From assembly GCA_024233835.1 (NCBI GenBank), contig JACKPC010000003.1, positions 404,501-468,500 of the forward strand: a stretch of 64,000 bases of DNA, written 5' to 3'. This DNA is from Leptospiraceae bacterium (GTDB lineage Bacteria; Spirochaetota; Leptospiria; Leptospirales; Leptospiraceae). The notes under the pieces are model-generated. The model had not been told where the DNA came from. It was given only the letters and a program-made list of their open reading frames with translations, and did no database searches. The translations under genes and the position numbers were made by a program. Positions 43,494 through 52,534 of this stretch are shown piece after piece. Each line of letters starts with the position of its first letter. Positions within the stretch are counted from its first letter, which is position 1.

Positions 43494-45353
43494 ATGATGA
43501 AGCGATTTCTTTTTTTTACGCTTCTTTTACTCAGTTTTGTTTTTATGACGGACTGTTCAAAGAAGAAAGAGGATAAAACAGTTGAAAACCTGTTATTATT
43601 GAAAGTATTTGCACCGGATGTTTTTAACCAACTATTCGGTATCCAAACCGAATCCTGCCCACCGGCTTCGGATGCTCGTGTGAGTTTGAACCACTGTACT
43701 ACCCAGGCCAATAGCTGGGCTCAAAAGCCTAAAAGTATCAGCTTTTCGACTATTGCCAGTAAATTTTCTTCTACTTCCGGTTCCTACCGCGGTCCCGGTG
43801 GCAGGGCAGCTCTTCCGAGCAAAGTGGATCTATATAACGATGGTACAAATGGAACTGCCAGTGCCGGTAAATTTTTTCCGGCTATTGGGGATCAGGGGCA
43901 GTATGGAACCTGCGTGGCCTGGGCGGTGGGATATAACATGAAGTCTTACCTCGAAGGAATCGACCAGAATGCAGCACCGGGTTCAGATAATTCGAAGCAA
44001 TTCAGTCCGAAATACCTTTTCACTTCCATTCCGGATGCAGAAAAAGGCTCCGGTTGCGGTGGAACCGGTTTTGAGTCCGCTCTCGATTCGATTGTAAAAA
44101 ATGGTATTCCGAAAATGTCAGTGGTTCCCTATACAAATCTGGGCTCCTGTACATATAGTTCCAGTTTTATCGAGCAGTATAAAAATGATGCAACTCCGTT
44201 TAAAATTGAGAACTACCGCCGGATTGACCATACTACCGATGCCGGGCAAGCCGAAATTAAAGAGGCCATTGCCAATAACCGTCCGGTGGTTATCGGTGCC
44301 AAGCTGGATGACCGTTTCATGAGCTGGAATAGTGCAGATGTATATGGTGCAACCGGTTCTCCGAGCTATAACAATGTAGGACAACACGCCTACCATGCTA
44401 TGATTATCGGGGGATACGATGATTCTAAGAGTGCTTACCTCGTTATTAATAGCTGGGGAACGAGCTGGGGGAATGCCGGAACTATCTGGGTAGATTATAA
44501 CTACTTTAAGACTAAATTTTCTATAGCAGCTTTCGTAGCTAAGAATATAAAATCCGACACCACTGTAACACCGGACAATACGGATGATACCAAAGCCAAA
44601 GATACCGACGCCGATTTATTAGCTTACAAAATAAAGTTTTATGACTCTCTGGAAAAGAAAGCGAATGAATACGAGCTGGAATATCAAATTTTTAACGAAG
44701 GGAAAACAGCTATAACCGTTAGTGCCGGTGCTACTACCTGGTCGGCTGCCCTGCTTTATTATAATGCAACAGACGCCAATGATTTTGGAGTTCTGTACTA
44801 TGATAAGTTTAAAAAAGGAGGAACCCTTCCTACTTCAGCCTGTACTCCGGCTACAGATTCCAAATTAGGAGCTAAATACTGTGAATGGGAAATAGACTTT
44901 CCTCTGGGAAAAAGTTTAAAAAGAACTTATAGCACCAGTTTGAGTTCCACTACAACCGTTCCGGTTACCATTCCTTCTACTTTAAGTGGGGATTATTTCC
45001 TTCTTTTAGTTGTGGATCTGGATGATACAATCGTTGAGTTGGATGAAGCCAATAACTACGCCTGGTCAACCACTCAGCCGATAACTTTCTCCGGTGGCAC
45101 GGTGGCAAGTTCGAGTAAAGCGGGAATTACCAGCAATAATACGACTGCTTCTATTCGTTTTGCCAGACTGGATACAAAGAGTATGGGTGTAACTAACATT
45201 AAAGAAGAAAACTTTAATACTTATACTCCTGAAGAATTTCGTTTTCTTTTGACTAATACAAGAGAATTGCTGAATACTCTACCGGCTGCTTCTTTACGTT
45301 CCAGTGTAGAAGGTGGTGGTTCCGGAAGGATTATTAATCCTCCGACTCAATAA
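43494..45353 (+). CDS. Papain-like (C1 family) cysteine protease lipoprotein
   Basis: The 619-residue protein has a lipoprotein signal ending FMTDC. The C1A peptidase domain (about 95-345) shows the oxyanion and nucleophile motif DQGQYGTCVAWAVGY, the catalytic His in GQHAYHAMIIGGYDD and the Asn in VINSWGTSWG. A CARDB-like beta domain follows (about 380-540), and the tail ends GGSGRIINPPTQ. Exported papain-like proteases with adhesion-type domains occur in several environmental bacteria. All three catalytic residues are present, so activity is plausible. The small lipoprotein encoded opposite shares the NPPT tail. Confidence 0.88.
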   Translation: MMKRFLFFTLLLLSFVFMTDCSKKKEDKTVENLLLLKVFAPDVFNQLFGIQTESCPPASDARVSLNHCTTQANSWAQKPKSISFSTIASKFSSTSGSYRGPGGRAALPSKVDLYNDGTNGTASAGKFFPAIGDQGQYGTCVAWAVGYNMKSYLEGIDQNAAPGSDNSKQFSPKYLFTSIPDAEKGSGCGGTGFESALDSIVKNGIPKMSVVPYTNLGSCTYSSSFIEQYKNDATPFKIENYRRIDHTTDAGQAEIKEAIANNRPVVIGAKLDDRFMSWNSADVYGATGSPSYNNVGQHAYHAMIIGGYDDSKSAYLVINSWGTSWGNAGTIWVDYNYFKTKFSIAAFVAKNIKSDTTVTPDNTDDTKAKDTDADLLAYKIKFYDSLEKKANEYELEYQIFNEGKTAITVSAGATTWSAALLYYNATDANDFGVLYYDKFKKGGTLPTSACTPATDSKLGAKYCEWEIDFPLGKSLKRTYSTSLSSTTTVPVTIPSTLSGDYFLLLVVDLDDTIVELDEANNYAWSTTQPITFSGGTVASSSKAGITSNNTTASIRFARLDTKSMGVTNIKEENFNTYTPEEFRFLLTNTRELLNTLPAASLRSSVEGGGSGRIINPPTQ

Positions 45354-45380
45354 TTTTACCTCTTGCTTGAAGGTGACCCA

Positions 45381-45420
45381 CACAATGAAGGCGACCCACC
45401 GGTGGGTCGCCTTCATTGTG
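45381..45420. repeat. Perfect 40-bp palindrome between convergent genes
   Basis: CACAATGAAGGCGACCCACC (45381-45400) is followed at once by its exact reverse complement. It lies between the stops of the protease gene (+) and the small repeat lipoprotein gene (-), where a bidirectional terminator would be expected, but no T-run follows on either strand. The core resembles the shorter palindromes at 46334 and 59223. Confidence 0.92.
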
Positions 45421-45430
45421 GAATATATAA

Positions 45431-45715
45431 TTAATTTACAGTAGGTGGATTTACCTTTCTCCCGCCTCCATCATCAACCGTAGGAGGATTTACTTTTCTC
45501 TGGCTATCATCGGTTGTCGGTGGGTTTACTTTCCTGGAATCATCAGTTGTGGGTGGATTTACCTTTCTGGAATCATCCGTGGTTTCGGCGGCCTTTTTCT
45601 TATTTTCTGCTTCTTTGGCTAATTCCATCATTTTATCGATGTTTTCCTTGGTTAAAAGGCTTTCGCAGGAGATAAATCCAAAGCTTAAAAGGGTGATTAG
45701 AATTACTATTCTCAT
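45431..45715 (-). CDS. Small lipoprotein with tandem DDS-RKVNPPT repeats
   Basis: A 94-residue lipoprotein (signal ending GFISC) with a helical charged segment (MMELAKEAENKKKAAE) followed by four tandem repeats of about 11-13 residues on the pattern TDDSRKVNPPT, ending GGGRKVNPPTVN. The repeats are low-complexity and probably surface-exposed. The same kind of tail (GRxxNPPT) ends the papain-like protease encoded convergently. Function unknown. Confidence 0.7.
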   Translation of the reverse strand: MRIVILITLLSFGFISCESLLTKENIDKMMELAKEAENKKKAAETTDDSRKVNPPTTDDSRKVNPPTTDDSQRKVNPPTVDDGGGRKVNPPTVN

Positions 45716-45837
45716 ATTTTTCCTTCCTGTAATTACTCTTGTCTCATTTCTTAGACAATAAATTCTTGTATTCCTAAAGCATGGAATGTAAGCTTTAGTT
45801 CTGTAAATAGAAAATTTATATTACCTTAGGGGGGATT

Positions 45838-46290
45838 ATGAAAATAGTTTCATTAAAAAGCTTTAGCCTGATAGCTATAATTTCAGCTTTTATTACATTT
45901 TCCTGTTCGGCTGATAGTACAAAGGAAGCCGTTAAAGAAACAAAAGCAGGTGGTATGTGCGAATATAGAGAAATAAAGGGGTTCGCAGTTATTGATTCCA
46001 TTAAAAAACCTGCGGAAGCAGTTAAGGGCATGATGAAGGAACCCAGAGAAGTAATTTATCACTTCGAACCGGAGGATAAAGGAACTGAGTATAAATTTCC
46101 AACCTGGAAAGATACCGGTTTAAAACTGACCATAGCCGGTGGACTTGCTCCTCCTCTGGATTGCTTAAAAAAACAAAAAATTACTGTAGGCAGTAAGCAT
46201 AAGGCTCTTCGAACTGAAATTACCAAAGGAACCTGTACCCCGGTTGTATTCATTCTAACCGGTTTTGACGAGAACCTTTGTTTTGAGTAA
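45838..46290 (+). CDS. Hypothetical lipoprotein
   Basis: A 150-residue protein with signal peptide and lipobox ending ITFSC, then four further cysteines (MCEYRE, LDCLKK, GTCTPV, NLCFE) that could form two disulfides. A strong GGGGGG ribosome-binding site lies four bases upstream of the start. No known domain is recognised. The spacing of Cys residues suggests a compact secreted fold. Confidence 0.65.
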   Translation: MKIVSLKSFSLIAIISAFITFSCSADSTKEAVKETKAGGMCEYREIKGFAVIDSIKKPAEAVKGMMKEPREVIYHFEPEDKGTEYKFPTWKDTGLKLTIAGGLAPPLDCLKKQKITVGSKHKALRTEITKGTCTPVVFILTGFDENLCFE

Positions 46291-46331
46291 ATTTTCTAAT
46301 TGTGAAGTATCCACTTATTTTTCAGGGAAGC

Positions 46332-46355
46332 AAGCGAACCATCGGTGGTTCGCTT
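46332..46355. repeat. 24-bp palindrome (intergenic family member)
   Basis: AAGCGAACCA is followed by a 4-base centre and TGGTTCGCTT. The inner 20 bases are the exact reverse complement of the element at 59223-59242 and are preceded by GGGAAGC as at 43290. It lies between a lipoprotein gene and the HAD phosphatase gene. Confidence 0.85.
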
Positions 46356-46414
46356 TCGAGAAAGAAATAGTTTCACACTCATAATAAGCATATAATAATT
46401 TTTTTGGAGCTGTA

Positions 46415-47314
46415 ATGAATTATAAAAAAATCCCTTATTTAGTATTCAGTTTATTTCTAATATTTCAAACCTGTGAACCGGCAAAACCACCTGTGAGTTT
46501 CAGTCCGATACAGGGATTCTCAGAGGAAGTTAATAATCAGCTAAGGTCTTTTTTTGAAGATACAAAAAATCATCCGGATAGAAAGATTGCCGTCTTTGAT
46601 GGGGATGGAACGGTTCTGGGACAGGCACCACATTATCTTGCCGATGAATGTCTCTATGAAGTTGCCAAACAAAAACCGGAAAAGAAGCCGGAAGTCATTA
46701 AGAAAATGGTAAAACTCTCCAATGTTTCTATGGACTATGTTCAACTTCGGGTTCATTTCTTTGAGGGAGATTCTTTGGAGTATTTAAGAGAATTAGGTAG
46801 AACCTGTTACCATAAGTATTATAAGGGAAAAGTTTTTTCCTCTATGGTTTCTTTAATTGATAATTTAAAGAAACATAATTTTGAAGTTTGGATAGTTACA
46901 GCCAGCCCGGAAGCAATGTACCAAAAGTTTCTAAGCGAAGAACTGCATATTCCTATAACCCACATTATTGGAGTAAAGTCGGTGATACGGGAAGGGAAGA
47001 TTACATCAGAAATGGTTCAACCTATTCCCCAGGATAATGGAAAGATGGAAGCCATTGAAACCTTTGTGCAGGGTAAACCTCTTCTGGTTGGAGGTAATAG
47101 TCGGGGCGATAAGGAAATGATTGAATATAGTGCAAAGCTAAAACTTATCGTAAACCCGGATGAGCATGTGGCAGCGGATCAGAAAGAAAGTATTGCTTCT
47201 TATGCAAAGAAAAGCGGTTGGTTAATTGTAAAACAGAGAGATGTTCCTTCGGCTGATTTTCCTAATATATCTAAAACAGAATATAATATTCGAGTAAATA
47301 AAACAAACGAGTAA
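46415..47314 (+). CDS. Exported HAD-superfamily phosphatase (lipoprotein)
   Basis: The 299-residue protein has a lipoprotein signal ending FQTC and then a HAD phosphatase domain: nucleophile motif VFDGDGTVLG (about 62-71), VTASPEAMY as motif II, and GGNSRGDKEM as the terminal acidic motif. It resembles phosphoserine-phosphatase-like HAD enzymes. Its export suggests hydrolysis of a phosphoester outside the cytoplasm. The transporter gene begins within 3 bp, so the two are probably co-translated. Its substrate is unknown. Confidence 0.82.
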   Translation: MNYKKIPYLVFSLFLIFQTCEPAKPPVSFSPIQGFSEEVNNQLRSFFEDTKNHPDRKIAVFDGDGTVLGQAPHYLADECLYEVAKQKPEKKPEVIKKMVKLSNVSMDYVQLRVHFFEGDSLEYLRELGRTCYHKYYKGKVFSSMVSLIDNLKKHNFEVWIVTASPEAMYQKFLSEELHIPITHIIGVKSVIREGKITSEMVQPIPQDNGKMEAIETFVQGKPLLVGGNSRGDKEMIEYSAKLKLIVNPDEHVAADQKESIASYAKKSGWLIVKQRDVPSADFPNISKTEYNIRVNKTNE

Positions 47315-47317
47315 GTG

Positions 47318-48652
47318 ATGATACAAGCAGTAATAAACTGGTTTAAACCCGCTCCTGCAATTCCGAGATTAGCCGAAGCTGAAGTTCAAAGGAATTATCC
47401 TGTTTACAGGCGAAGCATCCTTGAATCTACCTTTATCGGGTATGCTGTTTTTTATTTTGTCAGAAACAACATGTCGGTTGTTTCCAAGGAAATGGGCAAT
47501 GCCCTTCAGTACGACAAGTCCCAGATAGGAGATATTCTGGCTGTAACCGCCATTACTTACGGTCTGGGTAAATTTGTTATGGGTTCTCTTTCCGATAGAA
47601 GTAATCCGAAAAAGTTTATGTCGGTGGGTTTGTTTTTAACAGCTCTTATGAATTTTGCTTTTATCGGAGTTGAAAACTTTTACTTGCATATCCTTATCTG
47701 GGGTTTGAATGGCTTTTTCCAGGGCATGGGCTGGCCTCCATGCGGTAGGTCTATCGGTCACTGGTTTAGTTTGAAAGAAAGGGGTAGTGTATTTGCAGTC
47801 TGGAATATTGCTCATAATATAGGCGGAGGTCTAATCGGAGTAATTGCTGCCTATTCGGCGAGCCAGCTTGGTTGGAAGTCTGCTTTTTATGTGCCGGGTG
47901 TTTTAGCCCTCATAGGTTCTGTCTATCTTTACTTCCGTCTGGAAGATACACCTCAGTCGCTTGGTTTACCTCCTATTGAAGAATATAAAGATTCTAAAAA
48001 AGATGTAAGCAAGGTGAATACAGAAGATCCAGAAAGGGAACTCGAAACAAAAGAGTTATTAGTTAAGTATATTCTAAATAACAAAACTCTGTGGTTATTT
48101 GCTTTTGCTAATTTTTTTGTTTATATCGTTCGCTATAGTATGCTGGATTGGGGACCTACCTATTTGAAGGAGACAAAGGGGGCAAGCCTGGAAAGCGGGG
48201 GCTTTAGTGTTTTAATCATTGAATTTGGTGGAATCGGAAGTACTATTCTTATGGGTTGGCTCTCAGATAAATTAGGTGGTAGAAGGGGGATGGTAAGTCT
48301 TCTTTGTATGATTCCCATTTTCTTTGCCTTTCTCATGATTCTTTTAAATCCACCCGGACGGCTCTGGCTCGATATGACAATGCTCGCGGTCATTGGTTTT
48401 TTTGTGTATCCACCTGTTATGTTACTGGGAGTAGCTTCTTTAGATGTAACTTCTAAGAAAGCGGTGGGAACGGCTGCGGGTTTCGTAGGGCTATTTGGTT
48501 ACATTGGTAGGACAGTTCAGGCAAAAGGTCTTGGCTGGCTGGCTTCTCACTCGGAATATGGCTGGCCGTATGTCTTGTATTCTATCTTATTTGCCACTAT
48601 ATTAGGAATTATTTTATTAGGCTTAACCTGGAATATTAAACCAAGGGAATGA
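47318..48652 (+). CDS. Organophosphate:phosphate antiporter-like MFS transporter (GlpT/UhpT family)
   Basis: A 444-residue protein with 12 predicted TM segments and OPA-family features. An N-terminal YAVFYFVRNNMSVVSKEM comes first, with SDRSNPKKFM between TM2 and TM3, then NGFFQGMGWPPCGRSIGHWFS and a conserved late VGTAAGFVGLFGY. The family exchanges phosphate for glycerol-3-phosphate or sugar phosphates. GTG 47315 is an alternative start. The upstream exported HAD phosphatase makes a shared phosphoester-handling job plausible. Confidence 0.87.
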   Translation: MIQAVINWFKPAPAIPRLAEAEVQRNYPVYRRSILESTFIGYAVFYFVRNNMSVVSKEMGNALQYDKSQIGDILAVTAITYGLGKFVMGSLSDRSNPKKFMSVGLFLTALMNFAFIGVENFYLHILIWGLNGFFQGMGWPPCGRSIGHWFSLKERGSVFAVWNIAHNIGGGLIGVIAAYSASQLGWKSAFYVPGVLALIGSVYLYFRLEDTPQSLGLPPIEEYKDSKKDVSKVNTEDPERELETKELLVKYILNNKTLWLFAFANFFVYIVRYSMLDWGPTYLKETKGASLESGGFSVLIIEFGGIGSTILMGWLSDKLGGRRGMVSLLCMIPIFFAFLMILLNPPGRLWLDMTMLAVIGFFVYPPVMLLGVASLDVTSKKAVGTAAGFVGLFGYIGRTVQAKGLGWLASHSEYGWPYVLYSILFATILGIILLGLTWNIKPRE

Positions 48653-48739
48653 GGGTTTACTTTAATAAGCCAGATAAATGCTGACAAAGTATTATCTGAA
48701 GACAAACATAGCACAGACGAGGAAAGATAAGGAAAACTC

Positions 48740-49096
48740 ATGAACCAGGAACAAAAAGATTTACTAAATACTATTTCAGAAAAATCAACTCTCAGCGAAG
48801 TTCAGAAATACATGAAAGAAAGCTGTGCACTTAATGGCTGGGACAAAAGCTCCTATCAAGAAACTTTTTTACTGTGGATGGAAGAAGTTGGAGAACTGGC
48901 AAAAGCTATACGTTACAAAGAAAAAATCTATGTAGAAGAAGGAAAAGATCAAAGCTTTGATTTAGAATCAGAATTTGCTGATGTATTATCCTATCTTCTA
49001 CAACTCTCCAATACCTTTGGGATCGATCTCCAAAAAGCTTTTATCGAAAAAGAAAAAATAAATCTCAAACGTTCCTGGAAAGATAATCCGGATTAA
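48740..49096 (+). CDS. MazG-like nucleotide pyrophosphohydrolase
   Basis: The 118-residue all-alpha protein has the EExGEL and ExxD metal-binding motifs of the MazG superfamily: LWMEEVGELAKAIRYK and LESEFADVLSYLLQLSN. It is a single-domain form of roughly the usual length, so it probably hydrolyses non-canonical NTPs. AAGGAAAACTC precedes the ATG. It stands before the pyruvate dehydrogenase operon on the same strand but 96 bp away. Confidence 0.85.
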   Translation: MNQEQKDLLNTISEKSTLSEVQKYMKESCALNGWDKSSYQETFLLWMEEVGELAKAIRYKEKIYVEEGKDQSFDLESEFADVLSYLLQLSNTFGIDLQKAFIEKEKINLKRSWKDNPD

Positions 49097-49134
49097 AAAA
49101 ATATTATGATTCTAATTCTCATTTAATTATTTTC

Positions 49135-49163
49135 TTGTCAAACTTTCCAAAGAACTCTATTTT
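49135..49163 (+). promoter_or_regulatory. Candidate promoter of the pdh operon
   Basis: TTGTCA at 49135-49140 and TATTTT at 49158-49163 are separated by 17 bases, 29 bp ahead of the GTG start of pdhA. The boxes are imperfect, so this is a modest prediction. Confidence 0.4.
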
Positions 49164-49192
49164 ATAAAAAAAAGATTTTTAGGGAGGATTGC

Positions 49193-50170
49193 GTGCCTGA
49201 AAAGATTAAAGCTCAAGAACAGGCTCTCGAATTAAAAAAATTCTATGAAGACATGCTTTTAATTCGCAGGTTTGAAGAAGCAGCGGCAAAAGCCTATGCA
49301 TCCGGGAAAATTGGCGGTTTCTGTCATCTTTATATAGGGCAAGAAGCGGTAGCCGTGGGTTCTATAGCAACCCTGGAAGAGAAAGACTCCGTAGTTTCTA
49401 CGTATAGGGATCACGGGCATGCTCTGGCCAGAGGACTTTCGGCTAAGGCCCTGATGGCAGAATTGTTTGGAAAAAAGACAGGGATCTCAAAAGGTTACGG
49501 AGGTTCTATGCATTTTTTTGATAAAGAAAAAAACTTTCTGGGTGGACATGGAATTGTAGGAGGTCATATTTCTCTTGCAGCCGGTGTCGCTTTTGCTGAT
49601 AAATACCAGGGAAACCAGGCGGTAACCCTCTGTTTTTTTGGTGATGGAGCTGCCAATATTGGTTCGTTTCATGAAGGTTTAAATCTTGCTGCTATCTGGA
49701 AGTTACCGGTGGTTTTTATTTGCGAGAACAACCATTATGCGATGGGAACTCACGAATACCGTGCTATTTCGGTTAAAGATGTGTCTATTCGTGCAACAGC
49801 CTATAACATAGCCAGAGACCACATCGAAGCCGATGAAGTTCGTAAAATACGAAATCATGTGAAAGTTGCAGTCGATAGGGCAAGAAGAGGGGAAGGGCCT
49901 ACATTAATTGAAATTTCAACTTACAGGTTCCGAGGTCATTCTATGTCAGACCCGGCAAAGTATCGAACCAAGGAAGAAGTGGATGAGTATAAACGCAGGG
50001 ATCCTTTGGTTCGAGCCGAAAACGAGCTACTCGCTTATGGTCTGGATAAAAAAGATTTAGAGGCAATTGAAGAGAGAGTAAATTCAATTGTGGATGAATC
50101 TGTAGAGTTTGCACAAACCAGTGAGGAACCACCTCTTTCCTGGTTGCATCAACATGTTTATGTGGATTGA
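49193..50170 (+). CDS. pdhA: Pyruvate dehydrogenase E1 component, alpha subunit
   Basis: The 325-residue protein has the thiamine diphosphate motif GDGAANIGSFHEGLNLAA and downstream ENNHYAMGTHEYRA, plus the phosphorylation-loop-like RFRGHSMSDP and YRTKEEVDEYKRRDP. It forms a heterotetramer with PdhB to decarboxylate pyruvate. The start is GTG with GGGAGGATT just upstream. It is the first of three operon genes (12-bp gap to pdhB). The E3 gene is not in this window. Confidence 0.95.
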   Translation: MPEKIKAQEQALELKKFYEDMLLIRRFEEAAAKAYASGKIGGFCHLYIGQEAVAVGSIATLEEKDSVVSTYRDHGHALARGLSAKALMAELFGKKTGISKGYGGSMHFFDKEKNFLGGHGIVGGHISLAAGVAFADKYQGNQAVTLCFFGDGAANIGSFHEGLNLAAIWKLPVVFICENNHYAMGTHEYRAISVKDVSIRATAYNIARDHIEADEVRKIRNHVKVAVDRARRGEGPTLIEISTYRFRGHSMSDPAKYRTKEEVDEYKRRDPLVRAENELLAYGLDKKDLEAIEERVNSIVDESVEFAQTSEEPPLSWLHQHVYVD

Positions 50171-50182
50171 GGAGGAGAGACA

Positions 50183-51163
50183 ATGGGTTTAAAAATGATG
50201 TCATACAGGGAAGCCTTAAATCGTGCCATGTGCGAGGAAATGGATAAGGATCCGAATATATTCATAATGGGTGAAGAAGTTGCCGCCTACCAGGGAGCCT
50301 ACAAGGTTACACAGGGAATGCTGGATAAATATGGTGATAAACGAGTAATTGATACACCTATATCTGAAAATGGATTTGCCGGTATCGGAGTCGGAGCCGC
50401 CATGAGAGGGATGAGACCGATTATTGAATTCATGACCTGGAACTTTTCTCTGGTTGCAATTGATCAGGTTGTAAATTCAGCAGCAAAAATGTTATATATG
50501 AGTGGTGGACAATTTCCCATGCCGATTGTGTTTCGAGGTGCAGGAGGTGCCGGCGGTCGCTTAGCAGCCCAGCATTCACAGGCATTAGAAAGTTATTATA
50601 CTCATATTCCGGGTTTAAAAGTCGTAGCACCGGCTACACCTAAAGATGCCTGCGGTCTATTAAAAACTTCTATATTAGATAATAATCCTGTTGTATTTAT
50701 AGAAAGTGAAGTTTTATACGGAGTCCAGGGAGAAGTTCCGGAAGAAGAGTTTTATATTCCCATAGGGAAAGCGGAGATAAAAAAAGAGGGAACGGATCTA
50801 AGTATTATAACCTGGTCAAGGGCCTATCATACAGTAACAGAAGCGGTTTCTCTATTAGAAAAAGAAGGAATATATCCGGAAGTTTTAGATTTAAGAACTT
50901 TGCGACCACTGGATGAGGAAGCCATTTATAAGACCGTGAAGAAAACCAATCGTGCGCTTATTGTAGAAGAAGGATGGCCGCAGGCAGGAGTCGGTTCTTA
51001 TGTGGCTTATTTGATTCAAAAAAATGCTTTTGATTATCTGGATGCTCCTGTAGAAAGAGTTTGTCAGGAAGATGTGCCGATGCCTTATGCGGCGAATCTG
51101 GAAAAAGCAAGTTTACCGAGTCCTGAAAAGATAGTTCAGGCAGCTTTACGACTTTTAAATTAA
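50183..51163 (+). CDS. pdhB: Pyruvate dehydrogenase E1 component, beta subunit
   Basis: The 326-residue protein shows the transketolase-type E1 beta pattern: MGEEVAAYQGAYKVT, DTPISENGFAGIGVGAAM, EFMTWNFSLVAIDQV and FRGAGGAGGRLAAQHSQ with the catalytic His. A C-terminal domain contains LDLRTLRPLDEEAI. Its start is preceded by GGAGGAGA. It lies between pdhA and pdhC with gaps of 12 and 11 bp. Confidence 0.95.
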   Translation: MGLKMMSYREALNRAMCEEMDKDPNIFIMGEEVAAYQGAYKVTQGMLDKYGDKRVIDTPISENGFAGIGVGAAMRGMRPIIEFMTWNFSLVAIDQVVNSAAKMLYMSGGQFPMPIVFRGAGGAGGRLAAQHSQALESYYTHIPGLKVVAPATPKDACGLLKTSILDNNPVVFIESEVLYGVQGEVPEEEFYIPIGKAEIKKEGTDLSIITWSRAYHTVTEAVSLLEKEGIYPEVLDLRTLRPLDEEAIYKTVKKTNRALIVEEGWPQAGVGSYVAYLIQKNAFDYLDAPVERVCQEDVPMPYAANLEKASLPSPEKIVQAALRLLN

Positions 51164-51174
51164 AGGAGAAGAGG

Positions 51175-52521
51175 ATGGCCAAAATTATTGAAATGACGCA
51201 ATTATCTCCTACTATGAGTGAAGGGACTATTGTAAAATGGACAAAAAAGATCGGAGATGAAGTGGGTCCCGGTGAAATTATTGCTGAGGTGGAAACTGAT
51301 AAAGCTGTAATGGAAATGGAATCTTTTGAAAGAGGGAAGCTACTCGCTATCATTGCAGAGGAAAATTCTAAAGTTCGTGTAGGACTTCCTGTAGCTATTG
51401 TCGGAAAAGAAGGAGAAGATGTAGCAGTTCTTATTGAGACTGCGAAATCCAGACTACATTCTCCTTCCACTTCTGAAACTAAAAAAGAAGAAACCCTACC
51501 GACACCTGTAAAAATGGAAGTTTCGGAATCCAAAAAAGTTGAAAAACCTGTGGAAGTAAAAGAGGAACCCCAGGTTCCCAAAGTTATTCCTGCGATTGCC
51601 CATAAAGCTCCGGTATTTGTAGATAGAAAGCGTACCGATGGAAGGCTTTTAGCTTCTCCCCTGGCTAAATCGATGGCTCTGCAATACGGTATTGACCTGA
51701 GAAATGTGGAGGGAAGTGGACCGGAAGGCAGAATCGTTAAGAAAGATATTGAAGCTTATATGCAGGGAGCTAAATCTTCTTCGCTATCCAGCGGAAGAAG
51801 TAGTATTCGAAAAGATGAAGAAATTCCGATAAATTCCATGAGAGAAGTAATTGCAAAAAGGTTAACTCATTCCAAACAGGAACTCCCACATTTTTATTTA
51901 AACCTGGAATTTGATGCAGAACCCCTGGTGAAACTACGAACAGAGCTAAATTCTTCTCTTGTATCATTTGCTCAGAAAAGGAATATTGAAAATGCAGATA
52001 AATTGAGTCTGAATGATTTCATTTTGAAAGCCTGTGCATTTTCTTTGCGAGAAGTTCCTTCTGTGAATGCTTCCTGGAGAGGAAATTATATTCTACAACA
52101 TGGAAGAATTGATATAGGTGTGGCAGTGGCTTTGGAGGGAGGTTTAATTACTCCTTATATTCGAAATGCTGATAGAAAGACTGTCTATGATATAGGAACC
52201 GAGGTTAAGAAGCTCTCTAACCTGGCTCGTGAAAAGAAACTAAAACCGGATGAATATACCGATGGAACATTTACGGTATCTAATTTGGGAATGTTCGGCA
52301 TTTCTCATTTTACGGCTGTAATCAATGAACCGGAAGCAGCGATTTTAGCGGTGGGAGGAGTTATTGAAAAACCGGTAGTGAAAAATGGAAGTATTATTGC
52401 CGGAAAGACAATGACGGTCACTCTATCCTGTGATCATCGTGTAGTGGATGGGGCTTTGGGTGCAAAGTTCCTTTCTGTATTTAGGGACTATATAGAAAGT
52501 CCGCTTTTATTAATGCGATAA
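51175..52521 (+). CDS. pdhC: Dihydrolipoamide acetyltransferase (E2) of pyruvate dehydrogenase
   Basis: The 448-residue protein has one lipoyl domain with the lipoylated Lys in EVETDKAVMEMES (about residue 43), a Pro/Glu/Lys-rich linker and a peripheral subunit-binding domain (LAKSMALQYGIDLRNVEGSG). Its catalytic domain has the HRVVDG active-site motif near the C-terminus. There is a single lipoyl domain where some bacteria have two or three. The third gene of the operon is preceded by AAAGGAGAAGAGG. Confidence 0.94.
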   Translation: MAKIIEMTQLSPTMSEGTIVKWTKKIGDEVGPGEIIAEVETDKAVMEMESFERGKLLAIIAEENSKVRVGLPVAIVGKEGEDVAVLIETAKSRLHSPSTSETKKEETLPTPVKMEVSESKKVEKPVEVKEEPQVPKVIPAIAHKAPVFVDRKRTDGRLLASPLAKSMALQYGIDLRNVEGSGPEGRIVKKDIEAYMQGAKSSSLSSGRSSIRKDEEIPINSMREVIAKRLTHSKQELPHFYLNLEFDAEPLVKLRTELNSSLVSFAQKRNIENADKLSLNDFILKACAFSLREVPSVNASWRGNYILQHGRIDIGVAVALEGGLITPYIRNADRKTVYDIGTEVKKLSNLAREKKLKPDEYTDGTFTVSNLGMFGISHFTAVINEPEAAILAVGGVIEKPVVKNGSIIAGKTMTVTLSCDHRVVDGALGAKFLSVFRDYIESPLLLMR

Positions 52522-52534
52522 ATTTACAACAATA

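Noticed and set aside
45431..45715. The tandem DNA repeats here as a CRISPR-like array
   Set aside because: The repeats are in-frame codons of a lipoprotein (RKVNPPT units), too short and without unique spacers.
50958..51581. A 207-codon minus-strand open frame inside pdhB and pdhC
   Set aside because: It is Ser/Thr-rich with no recognisable domain and lies wholly within well-supported genes on the other strand.
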